Shown one piece after another: positions 42,554 to 52,386 of a DNA stretch of 64,000 nt (position 1 is the first letter of the stretch; every line of letters begins with the position of its first letter). The DNA is from JBFFZF01 sp050732695. Lineage in GTDB: Bacteria; Gemmatimonadota; Gemmatimonadetes; Longimicrobiales; RSA9. Both the position numbers and the translations under genes were made by a program. Under the pieces are notes generated by a model, which saw only the letters and a list, made by a program, of their open reading frames with translations, made no database searches and was not told where the DNA came from. Location: NCBI GenBank assembly GCA_050732695.1, contig JBOHRL010000025.1, positions 1-64,000 on the forward strand, written 5' to 3'.

Positions 42554-43817
42554 AATCATGATCATCATCCGGCGCGAATTCTTCGAGCGCGTCCGCACGC
42601 GCGCGTTCCTGCTCGGCACGATCGCGTTCCCCATCTTCATGGTCGCGATCTTCGTGCTGCCGCGCTCTTTCGGTGGAGGTACCGTCGAACGCAGACTCGC
42701 TCTCGTCGACGAGGCGCCACCGCCGATTGGCGACCGATTCGTTGCAGCCCTCACAGCCGTCGCGGACAGCGGATCGGGCAATCGCTATACGATCGAACGC
42801 GTGGGCGGCCGCCTTCTCGACGTCCGCGACCGTCTCAATGCCCGCGTCCTCGCAGAGGAGATCGATGGCTACATCGCACTGCCACCGGGCGTCACCGAGG
42901 ACGAGCCGGTCCTCTATCGCGCGAATAACATCGGCAGCGGCGAGGTTGTGCGCGATCTGCGCGAGGCCATCTCGGAGGCAGTGCAGGCCGAGCGCCTCCG
43001 CGAGGCCGGCCTCGAACGCGCCGATGTCAGCTCGCTGTTCCGCCGTGTCGAGATCGATGACGCGAGCGTGACGGAGAGCGGCAGCGACGGGAGGAACGCG
43101 GAGGCAACCTTCTTCTTCGCCTACATCGTCGCCTTCATGATCTATTTCATCACGGTCATCTACGGGACCACCGTTCTGCGCAATGTCATCGAGGAGAAGA
43201 CGAATCGCATTGCGGAAGTCATGGTCAGCTCGGTGCGCGCCAGCCATCTGATGCTCGGCAAGATTGTCGGCGTAGGTTCTGCCGCGTTGTTCCAGGTCGG
43301 CATCTGGACGGCGGCCGTAGCCCTGATCGCGCTCCGCTCCGACCTGATCGCCGACCGCACCGGCATCCCGCGCGACGCCTTCGATGCCATCACCATCCCG
43401 GCCGGCCAGGCCGTCCTGTTCGTGCTCTACTTCGTCCTCGGCTTCCTGCTGTTCGCCGCCGTGTTCGCCGCCGCCGGCGCCGCTCTCAACAGCGAGCAGG
43501 AATCACAGTCGATCCAGATGCCGATCATGATCCCGCTGTTCCTGCCGCTCATCCTGTCGTTCCGCATCACGGAAGACCCGAACTCGCCACTCGCACAGGC
43601 GCTCGGACTGTTCCCGCTGACCGCGCCGATTACAATGCCGATTCGCATCTCCGCCGGCACAATCCCGGCCTGGGAGATTGCGGCTTCCCTCGGCCTGCTC
43701 GTGCTCGGGCTGTTCCTCACGGCCTGGATTGCCGGGAAAGTCTTCCGCGTCGGCATTCTCGCGACCGGCAGCCGGCCCTCACTCCGCGATCTCGCTCGCT
43801 GGATCCGGGAAGCCTGA
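42546..43817 (+). CDS. ABC-2 type permease (NatB-like)
   Basis: A 423-residue ABC-2 membrane subunit with one N-terminal helix (about 21-40), a large extracytoplasmic domain to about residue 185, then five or six helices. The family block VLRNVIEEKTNRIAEVMVSS sits before the second helix group. Together with the ATPase it resembles Na+/drug efflux NatAB. ATG 42546 with GAGGG upstream is the start; the open frame before it belongs to the ATPase. Bases 43818-43916 to the convergent gene show only weak dyads. Confidence 0.9.
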   Translation: MREIMIIIRREFFERVRTRAFLLGTIAFPIFMVAIFVLPRSFGGGTVERRLALVDEAPPPIGDRFVAALTAVADSGSGNRYTIERVGGRLLDVRDRLNARVLAEEIDGYIALPPGVTEDEPVLYRANNIGSGEVVRDLREAISEAVQAERLREAGLERADVSSLFRRVEIDDASVTESGSDGRNAEATFFFAYIVAFMIYFITVIYGTTVLRNVIEEKTNRIAEVMVSSVRASHLMLGKIVGVGSAALFQVGIWTAAVALIALRSDLIADRTGIPRDAFDAITIPAGQAVLFVLYFVLGFLLFAAVFAAAGAALNSEQESQSIQMPIMIPLFLPLILSFRITEDPNSPLAQALGLFPLTAPITMPIRISAGTIPAWEIAASLGLLVLGLFLTAWIAGKVFRVGILATGSRPSLRDLARWIREA

Positions 43818-43916
43818 AGCACGGCGCGTGCCGGGACGGCCAACGGATCCGTGACATCGCCCTTCACGCGATCGACGATCGTGACGGGTCGGACAACGCA
43901 TCGATCGCAGCCTCGG

Positions 43917-45496
43917 TCAGCGCGAACCAACCGCCGGATCTTCGGCGAATATGCCGGCACAGTCTGTCGCCACGTTGACAGCAACGACCGGCTCGAGAAG
44001 ACTGTCGGCCGGCGCCACCTTCTCCCGTGACCGGAAGTCATACAGACGCGCTTCGCCAGCAACATGACTCGCAGAATCCAGCAGCACTGCGTTACGCCGC
44101 ATATAATCCAGGAGTAACACCTGCTCGTTGTAGAGGTCATACGCCGTGACGAGCCATGCCCGCTCGTGGCCACGCATGCGGTCGAGATCACGCAGGTACC
44201 CCTGCCTGTCGCCCTGCGAACAGACGCCCCGCAGCATCGTGCCTCGAATCTCGAACCCGTAGTACTCGAGGGTCTGTTTGAGCGCGTAGTGCACATAGAC
44301 GACATCACCGGACCGTGCGTGATCAGCCGCGTACTCGAGCACCTCGCGTGCATCGCCTCGAGAAATGGGTAAGCGGACGATCGTGGGAATTGCAATGACG
44401 CCGGTGAGCACGAGCGCCAATGCAGTCCGAATCCACCGGACACCAAACATTCCCGCGCCGGCGAACATGCCGAGATAGACAATCGGCACCAGAAAGAGCA
44501 GGACTCGCCCGGAGTATGCCCAGCGTGCACCGACGGGATAGATGTTCAGCAGGGAGAGTACCCACACCACACCGAAGAGCGATACAGCCAGCAAGCCGAA
44601 TGGCGTCCGGCGCAGCAACTGACCAGCCAGGCCGGCACACAGGAGAACGGCTGCAAGCAAGTGAAACGCCGTGCCCCACAGTCCGACAGGGTCGTACAGA
44701 AAATGCACGACCCGGTCGCGGTATGCCGCGACGGCGCTCGCCGAAAACGGCAACGGCAGGAACCCGTCCTGCCAGAACGCGTCGAAGTACGCCTGCGCCG
44801 GCGCGTTCAATGCGACGATCGCGTGGATCAGCGCCGGCCCTGCAAGCAGCCAGCCAACCATGGGCGCAGCCAGACGAAGCTCCTTCCTGCGGACCGCGAT
44901 CGTACCCAGCGCCAGGAATACTGCCGCCATCACGAGAACGGACGCGTGCGAGAAGTACGGCGCAAGTGCGCCGGTCGCTGCAACGGCAAAAGCACGCCGC
45001 TTCGTCGAGCGTTCCAGATAACGTAGCGTTACAAGCGACAGACCGATACAGGCCAGCAGATCCAGCGCGTACGGCTTCGCATCGCTCGCCCAGAAGATCG
45101 GGAACTCTGACAACGCAAAAGCGGCCGTCGCCATGGCCGCCATCGAACCCGGGATCACGCGCCGCGCCACAAACATGAAAAGGATGAGTGTTGCGATGCC
45201 GGCCAGCAGCGCCGGCGTTCTCAGCGTGTATTCCGACATGCCCGCTGTCTCTGTAATGGCTTTCTGCAACAGGAGGAACCCGGGAGGCGCGGCCTGTGCC
45301 GAGTGCAGCGGTGTGAGCAGCTCGACGAACGACCGGTCGCGAATGTTCAGGGCGAGCGCGGCCTCATCGATGAAGGAGACCGGTTGGCGGCGTACTGGTA
45401 CAGGCGTAGTACGATGCCGGCGATGACGAACGCCATCGTCGTGGCGCCGAACATCCGTTCAGCATGCAGGCCTTCACCGGGCGCGTTCGTCACCAT
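43917..45496 (-). CDS. GT-C (family 39-like) membrane glycosyltransferase, frameshifted near its 5' end
   Basis: A membrane protein of about 526 residues once one frameshift is repaired. From ATG 45496 the first frame reads MAFVIAGIVLRLYQYAANRS, the usual first helix. Near 45375-45385 the homologous sequence jumps frame to SFIDEAALALNIRDRSF, the acidic GT39 loop (D-E), and continues uninterrupted for 450 more codons with about ten helices. One base appears missing in the read. This is either a sequencing error or a recent inactivation. It would use a polyprenyl-phosphate sugar donor in the periplasm. It starts 34 bases after the DUF362 stop. Confidence 0.75.
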
Positions 45497-45530
45497 GTCC
45501 GCGCCACGGACGGGCGCAGCAGGCCAGGAG

Positions 45531-46550
45531 TCAACCGGCTCCCGTCAGGCGCGGCCGGAGCCGGCGCATGGGCTCGATCAGCGCGTACTCCTGAATCAGC
45601 GATTCGAGCGCCTCGCCGCGCTGATCGATCCGATCATCCGCGATGTTGCCGAGGAAGCGGTCGGCCTGGCCGAGGTACCAGATATGCGTGGGCTCGATGC
45701 CCATCAGGCGCGCCGATGTCGCGTCGACCGCGACCGGATCCTGGCCGAACACGAGAACACCGCTTCGCCTCGCGACGCCCTGAATGGGACCGTTGCCCTC
45801 CATGCCGATGATACCATCCATGATGTTGAAGCGCGGCACGGTCAGCGCCGCGTTGATGTCGAGGATGCTGTTCTCGATACCGGCGAAGTGGAGCACGTTC
45901 TTCGGCCAGCCGTAGATCGCGCCCGGCATGATCCCGAACATGTTCTTGAGCGAGAGCGTGACGCCGGCCCAGTGGTGTGTCTTCATCTTCGGCATCGATA
46001 CGAGCAGATCGGCGTTGGCAATGGTTTCGCCAACGTAGAGCGTGCCGAGGCGAGTGTAGTTGCTCCCGGCCCTGATCGGACGCACCGCATCGACGTTGAG
46101 ATCGACGTAGCCCGCGTTCGCATCGCGGATCGTGTCGAGCAGGCCGGAGGCGCCGAGTACGTATTCATTGTCGCGCCGGTGCCCCGGTCCTTCGGCAATC
46201 GTGACCGCCGCCGCGCCAAGACTACGGAACGCTTCGATCGTGGCTGCAATGAGGATCGGATTGGTGTTGATGGCGCTGTTCGGATCGAACTCGACGAAGT
46301 TGGGCTTGAGCACGACCCGTTTTCCGCGAACATCGAGTTTGAACAGCTCGATTCCACGGCGCACGACGTCGGCCAGCCGGCCATCGTAATCCGTCGCCGT
46401 CGCGACAACGATGGTCGACCGCTGCGGCTTGCGAAACGCCGCATCGAGCCACGGCTGCTCCGGCAACGGCGAGGGGCCGGCGCAGCGCGCGAGGGCGGGT
46501 GCGAGCGACGCAGCCGCCGCCGCCTTCAGGAACGTCCTTCGATCATGCAT
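45531..46550 (-). CDS. DUF362 protein with Tat/lipoprotein-type leader
   Basis: A 339-residue protein of the DUF362 family. The leader DRRTFLKAAAAASLAPALARC combines a twin-arginine motif with a possible lipobox cysteine. The domain follows with VLKPNFVEFDPNSAINTNP, SMPKMKTHHWAGVTLSLKNM and IMDGIIGMEGNGPIQG. No ferredoxin-type cysteine clusters are present, unlike longer DUF362 proteins. ATG 46550 overlaps the stop of the upstream repeat-barrel gene by eight bases; that coupling rules out the longer frame. Confidence 0.85.
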   Translation of the reverse strand: MHDRRTFLKAAAAASLAPALARCAGPSPLPEQPWLDAAFRKPQRSTIVVATATDYDGRLADVVRRGIELFKLDVRGKRVVLKPNFVEFDPNSAINTNPILIAATIEAFRSLGAAAVTIAEGPGHRRDNEYVLGASGLLDTIRDANAGYVDLNVDAVRPIRAGSNYTRLGTLYVGETIANADLLVSMPKMKTHHWAGVTLSLKNMFGIMPGAIYGWPKNVLHFAGIENSILDINAALTVPRFNIMDGIIGMEGNGPIQGVARRSGVLVFGQDPVAVDATSARLMGIEPTHIWYLGQADRFLGNIADDRIDQRGEALESLIQEYALIEPMRRLRPRLTGAG

Positions 46551-47442
46551 GGGCAGACTCGCCGAACCAGCCGGGCGCGGTGTCTGTGGCAAGGGCTGCC
46601 AGCGCGAGGGTGCGTGTCTCGCCAAGGAAGGCCGAGTCCGCGTACTTCTTCACCAGCCTCGCCTCGAGAGATGACGAGTCGCGTCCCCACGCCCGGTGGC
46701 TGAGTACGGCCAGCGCCAGCGCGAGACCGGACGCGTGTTCGCCGAGCAGGCGATCGATGGCGCGGAAACCGGCCTCGATCTCCGGGTCCTCGCGACCTCG
46801 AAGCGCAAGCAACGCGAGCGCGGTCGTGTCCGGGTACGGCTCGAGATCGACTTCAAGGACTCGCTTGTTGCCGTAGTTCCAACCACCGCCCGGGCACGCG
46901 CGATCGAGGAGCATCGACTCGGCTTCACGCAACCTCGTTCGTGCGGCGCGAGGCGGATCGGCCGGCCATCTCGCCCTGATCGCCATCACGGCCCATGCCG
47001 TCGGCTCGACCCACGCGAACGTGCCCGCCGCCCACGGCCAACCCTCGAGCGTCGTGTCCAGTTCGACGGTCTGAGTGCCGGTCAGGAATTCGCGAACGCG
47101 CTGGAACCATGGCATCTGTTCGCCACTCTGCGCGAGCAGCCATGTCATGCCGCGGTCCAGTGCAGCGTCATGACCGCGTCCATTCAACGCGATCAGAGCC
47201 ACAGGTGTCGGCCAGCGCGCGACTGGCCCGTCGTCGCGGTACCGCCATGCGCCATCCGCTTCCTGTCGGTCGAGCAACCAGCGCTCGGCTCCAGTGACGC
47301 TCTCCGCCGGCGCAGCGGCACGGCTCAGGGCGATGAGCACGAGTGCCGTGCATTCGGTGTCTGACGCAGCGCCTGCGACCGCGCCCCAGCCCCCATCCGC
47401 ATTCTGCCTCGCCGACAGATCGCGCACGAATCGATCGCTCAT
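46543..47442 (-). CDS. Prenyltransferase/squalene-oxidase-repeat alpha-barrel protein
   Basis: A 299-residue protein made of (alpha/alpha) barrel repeats of the terpene cyclase/prenyltransferase-beta type. Repeats show Q-x-x-DGGWG-like cores: ARQNADGGWGAVAG, DRQEADGAWRYRD and ACPGGGWNYGNKR. No DxDD cyclase motif is seen, so it is probably not a triterpene cyclase. It overlaps the membrane-protein gene upstream by ATGA and precedes a DUF362 gene, a pairing that recurs in other genomes. Function unknown. Confidence 0.8.
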   Translation of the reverse strand: MSDRFVRDLSARQNADGGWGAVAGAASDTECTALVLIALSRAAAPAESVTGAERWLLDRQEADGAWRYRDDGPVARWPTPVALIALNGRGHDAALDRGMTWLLAQSGEQMPWFQRVREFLTGTQTVELDTTLEGWPWAAGTFAWVEPTAWAVMAIRARWPADPPRAARTRLREAESMLLDRACPGGGWNYGNKRVLEVDLEPYPDTTALALLALRGREDPEIEAGFRAIDRLLGEHASGLALALAVLSHRAWGRDSSSLEARLVKKYADSAFLGETRTLALAALATDTAPGWFGESAHA

Positions 47443-49007
47443 TGCGCGGCCTCGCCGGTGCCGAGCACTGTTCGATCATCCGGGGTCATGACGGCCACGT
47501 CCCAGGCCTTCTGTCGTTCCAGCAGGATCGCTGTCTCGTCCTCGTGCAACACCGCCCAATCACCGCTGTCGAGCAATGCCGCTGGCAGTCGTGTGTCCGG
47601 CTCGACGAGAACGAGTGTCATGCCCCAGCGCTGCATGTCTTCCTGCCAGCCGGGATCGAGGGACAGAATCTTCATGTACGAGCGCATGACCTCCGATCCG
47701 AGGAAGCACGTCATGCCGTCAATGAAGATTCGCTGTTCAGGCCATGCGTAGAGAAGGTACCCGCCCCAGATGAATTCGTTGAAGATGCGTCCCTGCACGT
47801 CGTTCGACCGGGCGTACGCCACGGCTTCGACGGGAAAGAACTCGGGGTCGAAGCGATCGGGAACGAGCTGGACACCGCCGACATTGCCACGCACGGGGAC
47901 GAGCGCCAGCATGAGCACGGCAAAGAGGGGTGCGTACCAGCCGGGCCGGGCGATGCTCTCACCCGCCTCGAAGACCTGCCGCGCATCTGCGAGTCTCCTG
48001 CCCGGATTCAGCCGCCGCCACATGCCGTCGAACTCGATGGCGAGCAACGGCACGCCGACGAGTGCGAAGAGCGGCATCATCCTCACCGACGTGAGACCGC
48101 CCGCGAGCATGAACAGCACCAGAAAGAGACGGGGCAAACTCAATCGCTCCCGGTTGATCGCCAGCAGCGCCATGATCGCCAGCAATCCAATGAGCACGAG
48201 GCGCCCGTACAGCGACTGGAAGCTGAGAGACTGGAACTCGGCCGTATTCTGGAAGATGAATCCGTCGCCGAGGCAGCTCGTGACGCCCGCGAACACACGC
48301 CAGAAGTGCGGATTGATCAATGCGCCCGCGATGCCGAGCCCGATTGCGACACCACCATACTCTGCGCGGCCCAGCCAGTTGCGGCGATCCTCGCCCGTCG
48401 CCCGCCATGCCTCCACCAGCGCACCGGCGGACCAGACGCCCAGCATCGCAAGTCCGAGGATGAACATGCCGTGCAGGTTGGCCCACAGGGCGAAGAACGG
48501 GACGAAGACCCACATGCGGCGGCGAGGCAGCGAAGACTCGAGCAGGAGCAGCAGCAGCGGCAGGAACGCGAACGTGAAGATATGCGGGCGCGGCACCCAG
48601 TGTACGGACGCGCCTACGGCGGCGAGCGTACCAGCGAGGTATGCAAGCAGAGGATGGACGCCAGCCCGGCGCATGACAAGGACGACCAGAGCGATCGCGG
48701 TCGCGATCACGATGCCGGCCAGAATCGCGACCGCCGCGAGCCCGCCGGCGCGGTGGACCAGCGCGAAGACGACCTGGCTCAACCACTCCATGCCCTCGTA
48801 TGGCCCGGTTTTCGTGTAGGCGAACGTGTCGATGCCGTCGAGACCGCCCTCGAGCACGAACTCGCCCATCGTCAGATGACGTGGCAGGTCGCCGTCCACA
48901 TTGAGTAATCGCGATCCGAACGCGATCGGGATCACGAGGACCCAGATGATGAACGTGAGATCTACGATCGAGATTCTGAGCCGGTTCGGGCTCTTCTCTG
49001 CCGTCAT
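47439..49007 (-). CDS. Multi-spanning membrane protein, GT-C glycosyltransferase-like
   Basis: A 522-residue protein with about 11 helices followed by a C-terminal soluble domain (about 395-522). The first loop (LLNVDGDLPRHLTMGEFVLE) holds the acidic pair typical of GT-C enzymes, and the FNEFIWGGYLLYAWPE block with a terminal IDGMTCFLG region is found in many unnamed GT-C-like proteins. It may transfer a sugar from a polyprenyl carrier. It lies in the run that continues from the Tad locus. Confidence 0.72.
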   Translation of the reverse strand: MTAEKSPNRLRISIVDLTFIIWVLVIPIAFGSRLLNVDGDLPRHLTMGEFVLEGGLDGIDTFAYTKTGPYEGMEWLSQVVFALVHRAGGLAAVAILAGIVIATAIALVVLVMRRAGVHPLLAYLAGTLAAVGASVHWVPRPHIFTFAFLPLLLLLLESSLPRRRMWVFVPFFALWANLHGMFILGLAMLGVWSAGALVEAWRATGEDRRNWLGRAEYGGVAIGLGIAGALINPHFWRVFAGVTSCLGDGFIFQNTAEFQSLSFQSLYGRLVLIGLLAIMALLAINRERLSLPRLFLVLFMLAGGLTSVRMMPLFALVGVPLLAIEFDGMWRRLNPGRRLADARQVFEAGESIARPGWYAPLFAVLMLALVPVRGNVGGVQLVPDRFDPEFFPVEAVAYARSNDVQGRIFNEFIWGGYLLYAWPEQRIFIDGMTCFLGSEVMRSYMKILSLDPGWQEDMQRWGMTLVLVEPDTRLPAALLDSGDWAVLHEDETAILLERQKAWDVAVMTPDDRTVLGTGEAAQ

Positions 49008-49029
49008 GAAGGGATGGCCGACTGCGGTG

Positions 49030-49644
49030 TCAACGATCGTTCGAAGACGTGTCGGCCGGGGCAGCCTGCGTGCGGCGAGTTTCGATCATCGTGAAGGCCG
49101 GCTCGCCGCCCTCATCGATTCCCAATCCTGCCCGCGTCTGGCCGAACTCATCCACGAACACGAGTGTCGAGGAGCCGTCCGGGCCGAGCCCGAGGACCGT
49201 CCGGCCGTTCCCGTTCTCATCGGCAAACGCGACCGTTGCAGTCAGGTCTGCCAGCAGGCTCAATACCACGCGCGAGCGCCCGCGCGCGTCCGACAATGCG
49301 AACCCCGGCGCGCCATCGTCCAGAACCCGGATTCGGGCGCGCTCGATTGCGTTGCGATCGTTGAGCGCGAACATGGTACCGCCCTCTTCGTCGACACCCC
49401 ACCGCGCGCGCAGGGCGCCCGCTTCGTCGCGCAGCTCGAATCCGTTTGCTACCATGATTTCTCGTGTCACCGCTGCCCGGCTGATGACCGCTGCGGCGAT
49501 CGCCAGCGCGATGGCGCCGATAAGGCCAAACGTCAACAGCATGGTCGTGCGGCGAAGTCGCTGGTTCTCCGCCTCGATCGCGGCCATTCGCCCGTTGAGT
49601 GCCTGCTCGAGCATCGAGAACTCTGCCCTCGCGTCGTTGTTCAT
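49030..49644 (-). CDS. Membrane-anchored protein with beta-strand repeats, unknown
   Basis: A 204-residue protein: a short coiled N-terminus (EAENQRLRR), one membrane helix (about residues 34-54, LLTFGLIGAIALAIAAAVI), then an outside domain of repeated strand-turn units of about 25-28 residues. Each unit ends in a D-x-x-G-x-x-R type turn (LRDEAGALRARWG, SDARGRSRVVLS, DENGNGRTVLG, DEFGQTRAGLG). ATG 49644 lies eight bases after the ATPase stop. The repeats suggest a beta-solenoid or sheet for surface or wall contact; no family recognised. Confidence 0.7.
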   Translation of the reverse strand: MNNDARAEFSMLEQALNGRMAAIEAENQRLRRTTMLLTFGLIGAIALAIAAAVISRAAVTREIMVANGFELRDEAGALRARWGVDEEGGTMFALNDRNAIERARIRVLDDGAPGFALSDARGRSRVVLSLLADLTATVAFADENGNGRTVLGLGPDGSSTLVFVDEFGQTRAGLGIDEGGEPAFTMIETRRTQAAPADTSSNDR

Positions 49645-49652
49645 CGATCCGC

Positions 49653-50981
49653 TCACTCGCCCATCGCGTGCTGGGCCATGACCATGAAGTAACTGCGACA
49701 TGACTGCTCGAGCATGCCTCTGCTCAGGACGGGTGCAATGTCCTCGTAGGCGGCGACGTGCAGGAGGTGATCGACGATGTCGCGCGGATGACATGCCCGC
49801 GGCGGGATCTGCCGGCGGTGGTAGTACTCGTTGTAGATGTAATCGATGGCGCCTTCGTCGTAGGCAATTCCCTTCGCCGCGCAGACCATGCGGAAGATCT
49901 CTTCGTACGCCGGCCGGTCAGGACCATCCACATTGATCTTGTACTGGATGCGGCGCAGGAACGCCTCATCGACCAGGTCGCCCGGGTTCAGGTTGGTCGC
50001 GAAGATCAGCAGACAGTCGAACGGGACCGGGAACTTGATCCCCGTGTGCAGTGTGAGGAAGTCCACGCGCTTCTCGAGCGGGACGATCCACCGGTTCAGC
50101 AGGTCCCGTGGCGGCACAAGCTGGCGGCCGAAGTCGTCGATGATCAGCACACCACCGCACGCCTTCAACTGGAATGGCGCCTGGTACGTCTTGGCAAACG
50201 GATCGTACTGCAAGTCCAGTTGTTCGAGGGACAACTCACCACCCACGAAGATGACCGGCCTCCTGATGCGCACGAAGCGACGGTCGTACGGAATCGCGGA
50301 CCGCAACCACACGCCATCCTCCGTGGGCGCCGTTTCCGCGACCGGCACGTGGTGCACCGGATCGAACAGAATCATGACCTGGCCGTCGATGTCGATGGAC
50401 TGCGGGATATACACATCGCCGCCGAGCAGTGTCGCGATCGATTCCGAGATCACGGTCTTGCCGTTGCCGGGGTCTCCGTAAAGGAAGAGCGAACTCGCCG
50501 AATTGATGGCCGGGCCGAGCGACTCCAGGATCTCGGGCGCAATGATGAGGTGCGAGAACCCGTTGCGGATCCGCTCCCGGCCCACGCGCAGCGAACGAAC
50601 GGACTGCCTGTCGATCCACTGCCGGTATACAGACAGCGGCACGGGCGCGGCCCCCACGTACAGACTGGCTTCGAGGGCGGCGCGTGCACGGTCCCGGCCC
50701 GGGCCCGACAGATCGAACACGTAATTCCCCCTCGCCGGCCCGTGGGTCCGCACCACTTCAATGAACCGGCGCGATTGCAGGTGCAGCAACTGCTCGTCCA
50801 CGATGTCGAACGGCAGGCAAAGCGAGTCGGTCAGTTGCTGGCCGGTCCGCGCGCCCTGTACGTGCAGCGTCTTCAGCAGCAATTCGATCACCGTCTCGGC
50901 GCTGAGACCGGTGTCTCGCAGATTCTCCGGCGGCGGCGGTGATTGACTCAGCGACTGCTCGATGGGCACTGCGATCGTCAT
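49653..50981 (-). CDS. AAA+ ATPase with winged-helix-like N-terminus, Tad-linked
   Basis: A 442-residue AAA+ protein. Residues about 28-90 look like a winged helix (ELLLKTLHVQGARTGQQLTD). The ATPase has Walker A GDPGNGKT (169-176), Walker B VLIIDDF (278-284, with DD instead of DE) and sensor 1 IFATNLNP (N330), with arginines 343-344 as finger candidates. Between Walker A and B lies an insertion of about 60 residues. It is encoded after the pilus platform genes and DUF192, so a role in pilus or associated secretion is inferred. It is not TadA or TadZ, both of which are present separately. Confidence 0.8.
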   Translation of the reverse strand: MTIAVPIEQSLSQSPPPPENLRDTGLSAETVIELLLKTLHVQGARTGQQLTDSLCLPFDIVDEQLLHLQSRRFIEVVRTHGPARGNYVFDLSGPGRDRARAALEASLYVGAAPVPLSVYRQWIDRQSVRSLRVGRERIRNGFSHLIIAPEILESLGPAINSASSLFLYGDPGNGKTVISESIATLLGGDVYIPQSIDIDGQVMILFDPVHHVPVAETAPTEDGVWLRSAIPYDRRFVRIRRPVIFVGGELSLEQLDLQYDPFAKTYQAPFQLKACGGVLIIDDFGRQLVPPRDLLNRWIVPLEKRVDFLTLHTGIKFPVPFDCLLIFATNLNPGDLVDEAFLRRIQYKINVDGPDRPAYEEIFRMVCAAKGIAYDEGAIDYIYNEYYHRRQIPPRACHPRDIVDHLLHVAAYEDIAPVLSRGMLEQSCRSYFMVMAQHAMGE

Positions 50982-50988
50982 CGGATCC

Positions 50989-51444
50989 TCAGCGATGGGT
51001 GGTCGCGCCCGTGCGCAGACTCTGCGGGGATCCGCCGGCGGCTTCGCCCGCCGGCTTTTCAACCGGTTTCTCGGCGATGAACTCGGTCTCCGCCATCAAC
51101 CAGACGACATGGTCACCAGGTTGCGTCTGTGACGCCACGATGGTTCCCTTCGGCAATTCGAGCGCGTACTTCGCGCGCGCGTGCCACGACGTCGACTTGC
51201 CAGGCGCGAGATTGGCGTACTGTGCGACCACGCGACCATGGCGATCGAGAAAGATGACATCGAGCGGATACGCCATGCCGATCATGTGCACCGCGCGGCA
51301 CGGACTCAGCAGAAGCCCCTCCCCATGCTGCGGCTCCGGCCGGCGCAGAAATCCACGGACGCGTAACCACCAGCCATCCGCCAGGCCCACGCGTGAGCCC
51401 AGAACGCTGTCCCGCGTGCGATTGATGATCCGTACGGACTTCAT
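50989..51444 (-). CDS. DUF192 protein
   Basis: A 151-residue cytoplasmic-looking DUF192 protein: RVRGFLRRPEPQHGEGLLLSP, CRAVHMIGMAYPLDVIFLDR, VVAQYANLAPGKSTSWHARAKYALELPKG. Most DUF192 proteins are exported; here there is no signal peptide, and a C-terminal extension of about 35 residues is proline/alanine-rich. Its ATG overlaps the tadC stop (wait-free ATGA coupling), so it is made together with the pilus platform. Function unknown. Confidence 0.82.
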   Translation of the reverse strand: MKSVRIINRTRDSVLGSRVGLADGWWLRVRGFLRRPEPQHGEGLLLSPCRAVHMIGMAYPLDVIFLDRHGRVVAQYANLAPGKSTSWHARAKYALELPKGTIVASQTQPGDHVVWLMAETEFIAEKPVEKPAGEAAGGSPQSLRTGATTHR

Positions 51445-52376
51445 GCAATCCCGCTCAGCGCGCGCAGGATCTGGATGAACCCGGGCGCAAGAATCACGAC
51501 GAACATCGCCGGAAAGATGCAGAACACGAGCGGGAAGACCATCTTGATGGCGGTCTTCGCGGCTGCCTCCTCCGCGCGCTGGCGACGCTTCTGTCTCAGT
51601 GTGTCAGAATGGACGCGGAGCGACGTGGCGATGGATGTTCCGAACCGGTCCGTCTGAATGAGCATCGACACCAGTGACGACAGATCGTCGAGGCCAGTCC
51701 GGTCTGCAAGCGTGCGCAGGGCCTGATCGCGCGGCGTCCCCACGCGGATCTCCGCGTTCGTCTGCAACAGCTCGTCGCTCATGAGCCGGCTCGAATGACG
51801 GATCTCCTGCGCCACGCGCACCATCGCCTGGTTCAGCCCCAGCCCTGCCTCGACACACACGACCAGCAGGTCGAGCGCATCCGGCAACGCGTTGCGCAGG
51901 TTCTTCTGGCGCGAGCGCACACGCGCTCGTATCAGCAGGAGTGGCAACAGAAAACCCAGCGTGGCAAGATAAACGCCAATGAACAGCGCGATGCGCGGGT
52001 TCACGCCGGAAACGGGCAGCACGACCAGACCAAAGGCGAGACCGCTCAACGCGGCTGCCAGCCGCACTCCCCAGTAGATCGCGACCGCGCCCTGCCGGCG
52101 ATAGCCAGCGTGCGTCAGCATCGCGATGTCATTGCCTGCGCCGTTCGCCGCATCGGGCGACATGCGCGCGCCCAGCGCCTCGAGGATCGCGATGAGCCGT
52201 TCGCTCTGGATCAGGCGCCGTCGCCGGCCGATCGGATCGTCGAGATCGCTGCCGATCGACTCGATCTCCGCCAGCCGGTTGCGTACAGCGGGCCGGCGCG
52301 CGCGCATCACTTCCCCGATCACGAGGATCGTGAACGTTACGGCCGCCGCCAGGCTGAAGACCAGGATCATCGTCAA
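51441..52376 (-). CDS. tadC: Flp pilus platform protein TadC (T2SSF domain)
   Basis: A 311-residue inner-membrane protein with the GspF/T2SSF fold. One helix is at the N-terminus, two near 90-140 and one at the end. The cytoplasmic helical core shows NALPDALDLLVVCVEAGLGL and AIKMVFPLVFCIFPAMFVVI, both characteristic of TadC. With TadB it forms the platform on which the TadA ATPase works. It follows tadB after ten bases and overlaps the DUF192 start. Confidence 0.92.
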   Translation of the reverse strand: MTMILVFSLAAAVTFTILVIGEVMRARRPAVRNRLAEIESIGSDLDDPIGRRRRLIQSERLIAILEALGARMSPDAANGAGNDIAMLTHAGYRRQGAVAIYWGVRLAAALSGLAFGLVVLPVSGVNPRIALFIGVYLATLGFLLPLLLIRARVRSRQKNLRNALPDALDLLVVCVEAGLGLNQAMVRVAQEIRHSSRLMSDELLQTNAEIRVGTPRDQALRTLADRTGLDDLSSLVSMLIQTDRFGTSIATSLRVHSDTLRQKRRQRAEEAAAKTAIKMVFPLVFCIFPAMFVVILAPGFIQILRALSGIA

Positions 52377-52386
52377 AGTCGGTTCC

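Noticed and set aside
43818..43916. Terminator between the ABC permease and the convergent GT39-like gene
   Set aside because: Only an imperfect five-base dyad (TCACG...CGTGA) without a T-run is visible; too weak to call.
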